DNA of 64,000 nt. Source: JAFAGX01 sp035623255 (GTDB taxonomy: Bacteria > Acidobacteriota > Terriglobia > Terriglobales > Acidobacteriaceae). The translations under genes were made by a program, and so were the position numbers. This document shows positions 61,637 to 64,000 of the stretch, piece after piece. Under the pieces are notes generated by a model. It was not told the DNA's origin, did not search any database, and worked only from the letters and a program-made list of their open reading frames with translations. The stretch covers positions 12,100-76,099 of the forward strand of contig DASPTU010000110.1 of NCBI GenBank assembly GCA_035623255.1, in the 5' to 3' direction. Numbering within the stretch: the first letter of the stretch is position 1; every line of letters begins with the position of its first letter.

Positions 61637-61882
61637 TCGAACCCTCACATCAAGAGACAATTGCACAATTATAGTACCTGCTCATACATCCTCTGGATTG
61701 ACTGGCAGCTGCTTAAACATACCGCCGGGACAATGCAAGATTGCTTAATATCACCGAATATCGTCACGACTTGGGCCTTCCGGTCGGCCGATTGTGGGGT
61801 TGGATTCCAGAATCCATGGCTGTGAAACGAAGGGACGAAAAAGTTGCGGATGCCAGCCCCCGGCTGGCATCCGCGTCGTTGG

Positions 61883-64000
61883 TTATTGGACGGTTAGGGT
61901 GAGCGTTGTGCTTTGGTTGATTGATCCACTCGTACCTTGGACCGTAATGGTGTAGGTGCCAGCCGGTGTACCGCCGCCTCCGCCACCGCCACCGCCGGAT
62001 GACCCGCCACCGCAGGCCACCATGAACACCAGGCCCGAGATAACAAGGCAAATCAGCAGAATCCCCAGCAGTTTCCTACGGCGCGAGGTGAAGCCTGCTC
62101 CCAGCAGCGTCATACCGCCGATGGGCAAGAGCATCGCGTAGAAGATACCAGTCGAATGCATCTTCTTTGCCGTGTTGCCGGTGGTGCTTGCGGTCAAGGT
62201 AGAAGTGCCTGAACCGTTCACCGAACTCGAGCTAAGCGCGCATGTAGGCTCCGGACTGCCGCCACCCGTGACATTGCAAGTTAGGTTTACGGTGCCAGTG
62301 AACCCGTTGGTCGGGGTCACCGTAATTGTGGAAGTCGCCGAACCTCCTGCTGAGACCGAGCCGGGTGACAAAGCCGACGCTGACAGCACGAAGCCGGGAG
62401 ATGTACTGCCATTCACGGTAAGCGTCACCGTAGCCGAGTGGTTCAGGTTGCCCGACGTACCCTTAATGGTTATGCTCGACATCCCACTTGGCGTTGCCGA
62501 TTGAGTGCTGATGGTGACCGTCTCCGCAAGGCCGGAGCTGGTTGGCGTTACCGGACTGGCTGGACTGAATAAGCAGCCGGCGCCGGCAGGCAGGCCGGAG
62601 CAAGCCAGATCCACCGAGCCGTTGAACCCGTTGAGAGCGGTCATCGTGACACCATAAGAAGCGGAGCTTCCGGCGTTCACGGTGGCGCTGGTCGGCGGGA
62701 CCGCGGTCATGCTGAAGTCCGGAGTCTGCGCCCCTGATGGAGTTTTGAACGACACCACCTGCGTGACCCAGCCTGGACCGCTGAGCTCCGTTTGTGCTTC
62801 GCAACTGCCGATGGTAGACGTGATCTTCTGCTCGGCGTTATTGCCGTTGAAGGTGAAATCAGACGTGACGAAACCTGGCCCGGCTCCACTCACCTGTGCG
62901 TCTACGGTGGCTGCGGCCACAATCAACTCCACAGCTGCCGTCGTCGTGCACGGCCCGGTGTCAGCCGTCGTCGTCGTGCCCGCATTGCTGAGCGCCTGGT
63001 CCAGCGGAGAGTTAGGATCCAGTCCGCTGTACTCCAGAACACGAACGTCAGGGGTATTCGCGTTGCGGCTGAATGTAATGTTGATTTGGTTGTTGGTAGC
63101 GCCGGTATCTCCCTTGATGTTCTTGGCGTAATAGATTATCTGACTCAAGGCAACACCATCGGTTACGGGGGTCAGGAAGGCGGGAACGTAGGTGTTACCC
63201 TCACTGTCCACCACTTGACTGACCTGGGCCAGCGCGTCGTTCCAACTGACGATCACTACGTTCAGATTGTTCTTTCCCTGAGGATTGGGCATCGGTATTG
63301 GAACGCTCCCGGTTGTGCCGTTCGAAAGGGCCGCGTCACCACGCTGGATGAAGTTGATGGGACCGTTGCCGAGTGTATATGTCAGTGCCCCCGAGAGCTT
63401 AGCCGAGCCCTGATCGGCACCACTGGGATTCACCACCGTAACGTCCGCCGGCGAGGCCGGGGTCGTTCCATCAGGTTGTAGTCCTGTCGTCATCGCAGGA
63501 GTAGTAAACGTGATGCTGGTCGAGGAGTTGACCACGATGTTGTCGCCGAATATGCCAAACCCATTCCTGGGCAAAAGCCCACCGACATTCACGGTTGCAT
63601 CCGGATCAAAATTAGTTCCGGTGACTGTTATTTGTGCCCCACCATTCGTGGTGCTCGTCGCGGGGCTTATTCCGGTGACCGTAGGCGGGTTGGTTGTGTA
63701 ACTGAAACCCGGAGGGCTTGGGAGGCCTGGCAGCGAGCCCGTCTTACCATCCACATTCACAACCGTCAGGTCTTTGGGGCCCGAGTTGTCAGGCGGCGTA
63801 GTGCACGTCATGGTGGTGGAATTGTTCACGGTGCAGTTCTGTAGAGAGAGGCCACTCGGAGCGGTGCCAAACAGTGCGTTCGCACCATTGGCAAAGTTTG
63901 TGCCGCTGATCGTGACGGCAAGGCCCCCTGCTGTAGAACCGTCGAAAGGGGTGACGCCCGTAACCGTCGGCGCCGAGGTCGGAATCCCGCTGACGCTGAA
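61883..64000 (-). CDS. Ig-like/IPT-TIG repeat surface protein (5' end outside window)
   Basis: The frame is open to the window edge, so the N-terminus is missing; 705 residues are visible. The first part contains IPT/TIG-type repeats (PTVTGISPATSTTNGGAQIT, VTGTNFDPDATVNVGG). A middle domain (IQRGDAALSNGTTGSVPIPM and VLEYSGLDPNSPLDQALSNA) is common in acidobacterial surface proteins. Then come Ig-like repeats of about 90 residues (FSMTAVPPTSATVNAGSSAS; FVLSASALSPGSVSAGGSAT). The last repeat is split by a membrane-hairpin module with VACGGGSS and Gly9 before GTYTITVQGTSGSINQST ends the protein. It is probably a large adhesin-like surface protein. Confidence 0.85.
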   Translation of the reverse strand, partial: FSVSGIPTSAPTVTGVTPFDGSTAGGLAVTISGTNFANGANALFGTAPSGLSLQNCTVNNSTTMTCTTPPDNSGPKDLTVVNVDGKTGSLPGLPSPPGFSYTTNPPTVTGISPATSTTNGGAQITVTGTNFDPDATVNVGGLLPRNGFGIFGDNIVVNSSTSITFTTPAMTTGLQPDGTTPASPADVTVVNPSGADQGSAKLSGALTYTLGNGPINFIQRGDAALSNGTTGSVPIPMPNPQGKNNLNVVIVSWNDALAQVSQVVDSEGNTYVPAFLTPVTDGVALSQIIYYAKNIKGDTGATNNQINITFSRNANTPDVRVLEYSGLDPNSPLDQALSNAGTTTTADTGPCTTTAAVELIVAAATVDAQVSGAGPGFVTSDFTFNGNNAEQKITSTIGSCEAQTELSGPGWVTQVVSFKTPSGAQTPDFSMTAVPPTSATVNAGSSASYGVTMTALNGFNGSVDLACSGLPAGAGCLFSPASPVTPTSSGLAETVTISTQSATPSGMSSITIKGTSGNLNHSATVTLTVNGSTSPGFVLSASALSPGSVSAGGSATSTITVTPTNGFTGTVNLTCNVTGGGSPEPTCALSSSSVNGSGTSTLTASTTGNTAKKMHSTGIFYAMLLPIGGMTLLGAGFTSRRRKLLGILLICLVISGLVFMVACGGGSSGGGGGGGGGTPAGTYTITVQGTSGSINQSTTLTLTVQ
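61970..62167 (-). other. Membrane-hairpin/lipobox-like module inside the last Ig-like repeat (copy 2)
   Basis: Within the surface-protein gene above: KKMHSTGIFYAMLLPIGGMT leads into a first hydrophobic helix, then the basic loop SRRRKL (codons 62072-62083 encode Arg-Arg-Arg-Lys), a second helix (GILLICLVISGLVFMVA), CGGGSS (Cys codon 62012-62014) and a run of nine glycines. The Ig repeat resumes at GTYTITVQ. Positive charge between the helices predicts a cytoplasmic loop, so both ends face the periplasm. Confidence 0.75.

Noticed and set aside
62172..63481. Several plus-strand frames of 110-229 codons opposite the Ig-like surface-protein gene
   Set aside because: They result from low-complexity Thr/Val/Gly codons on the other strand; composition is unlike neighbouring genes and no motif is seen.

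Overview
The window is a gene-dense, high-GC bacterial chromosome segment that most resembles Acidobacteriota, class Terriglobia (Koribacter or Sulfotelmatobacter-like relatives). This is inferred from protein character and was not computed. The pointers are a VWFA-related secreted protein, TonB-like proteins with long Gly-rich linkers, an HpnB-type glycosyltransferase, DUF4097 and carboxypeptidase-like/TPR secreted proteins, Ig-like repeat surface proteins, and palindromic intergenic repeats beginning GTCATCCCGA. No rRNA, CRISPR array, insertion sequence or prophage was seen. There is one tRNA, tRNA-Leu(GAG).

Layout. 1-8.1 kb holds the end of a respiratory complex I operon, nuoG(partial)-H-J-K-L-M-N, tightly overlapping and without nuoI between H and J. 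8.1-12.5 kb holds an ABC transporter pair, an unlisted 55-aa Flp-type pilin, a VWFA-related protein and an HpnB-like glycosyltransferase. 12.6-17.3 kb carries the glycolytic genes gap, pgk and tpiA with a macro-domain gene between pgk and tpiA. 17.3-24.7 kb has a divergent SnoaL/TetR pair with a palindromic operator, tRNA-Leu, secG, a GNAT acetyltransferase, a TonB-like protein, ileS and lspA. 24.8-31 kb has a VOC protein, an M28 peptidase, TerC, aroB, menG/ubiE, a 58-aa DUF1328 protein and a recombinase-derived protein. 31.4-37.3 kb has a duplicated-domain secreted protein, a second M28/glutaminyl-cyclase-like enzyme coupled to tatC and tatA/B, and an S41 C-terminal processing peptidase. 37.6-42.6 kb has a CpaA prepilin peptidase, a TPR protein, a CBS protein, the eroded end of an outer-membrane beta-barrel gene and an MFS transporter.

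42.8-47.5 kb is a co-directional run: ECF sigma factor, zinc-finger anti-sigma factor, DUF4097 protein, aroK, a secreted protein and an AI-2E/PerM-family protein. 47.5-53.1 kb has galT, the lysine/threonine branch genes asd-lysC-dapB, a 54-aa FmdB zinc ribbon and a second TonB-like paralogue. 53.1-64 kb is the most accessory part: a stand-alone receiver protein, a PpiC/SurA-like foldase, an export locus (AlgD-like sugar-nucleotide dehydrogenase, GT2 glycosyltransferase, Wza-like export protein), and two large Ig-like surface proteins on either side of that locus.

The most unusual signal is in those two surface proteins. In both, the last Ig-like repeat is interrupted by an inserted segment made of TM helix, basic loop, TM helix, a lipobox-like Ala-Cys-Gly-Gly-Gly-Ser-Ser and a low-complexity linker. 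The repeat's closing strands then resume and end the protein. This looks like an undescribed internal membrane or lipid anchor built into a split Ig fold. It is the candidate novel system of the window; its function is inference only.
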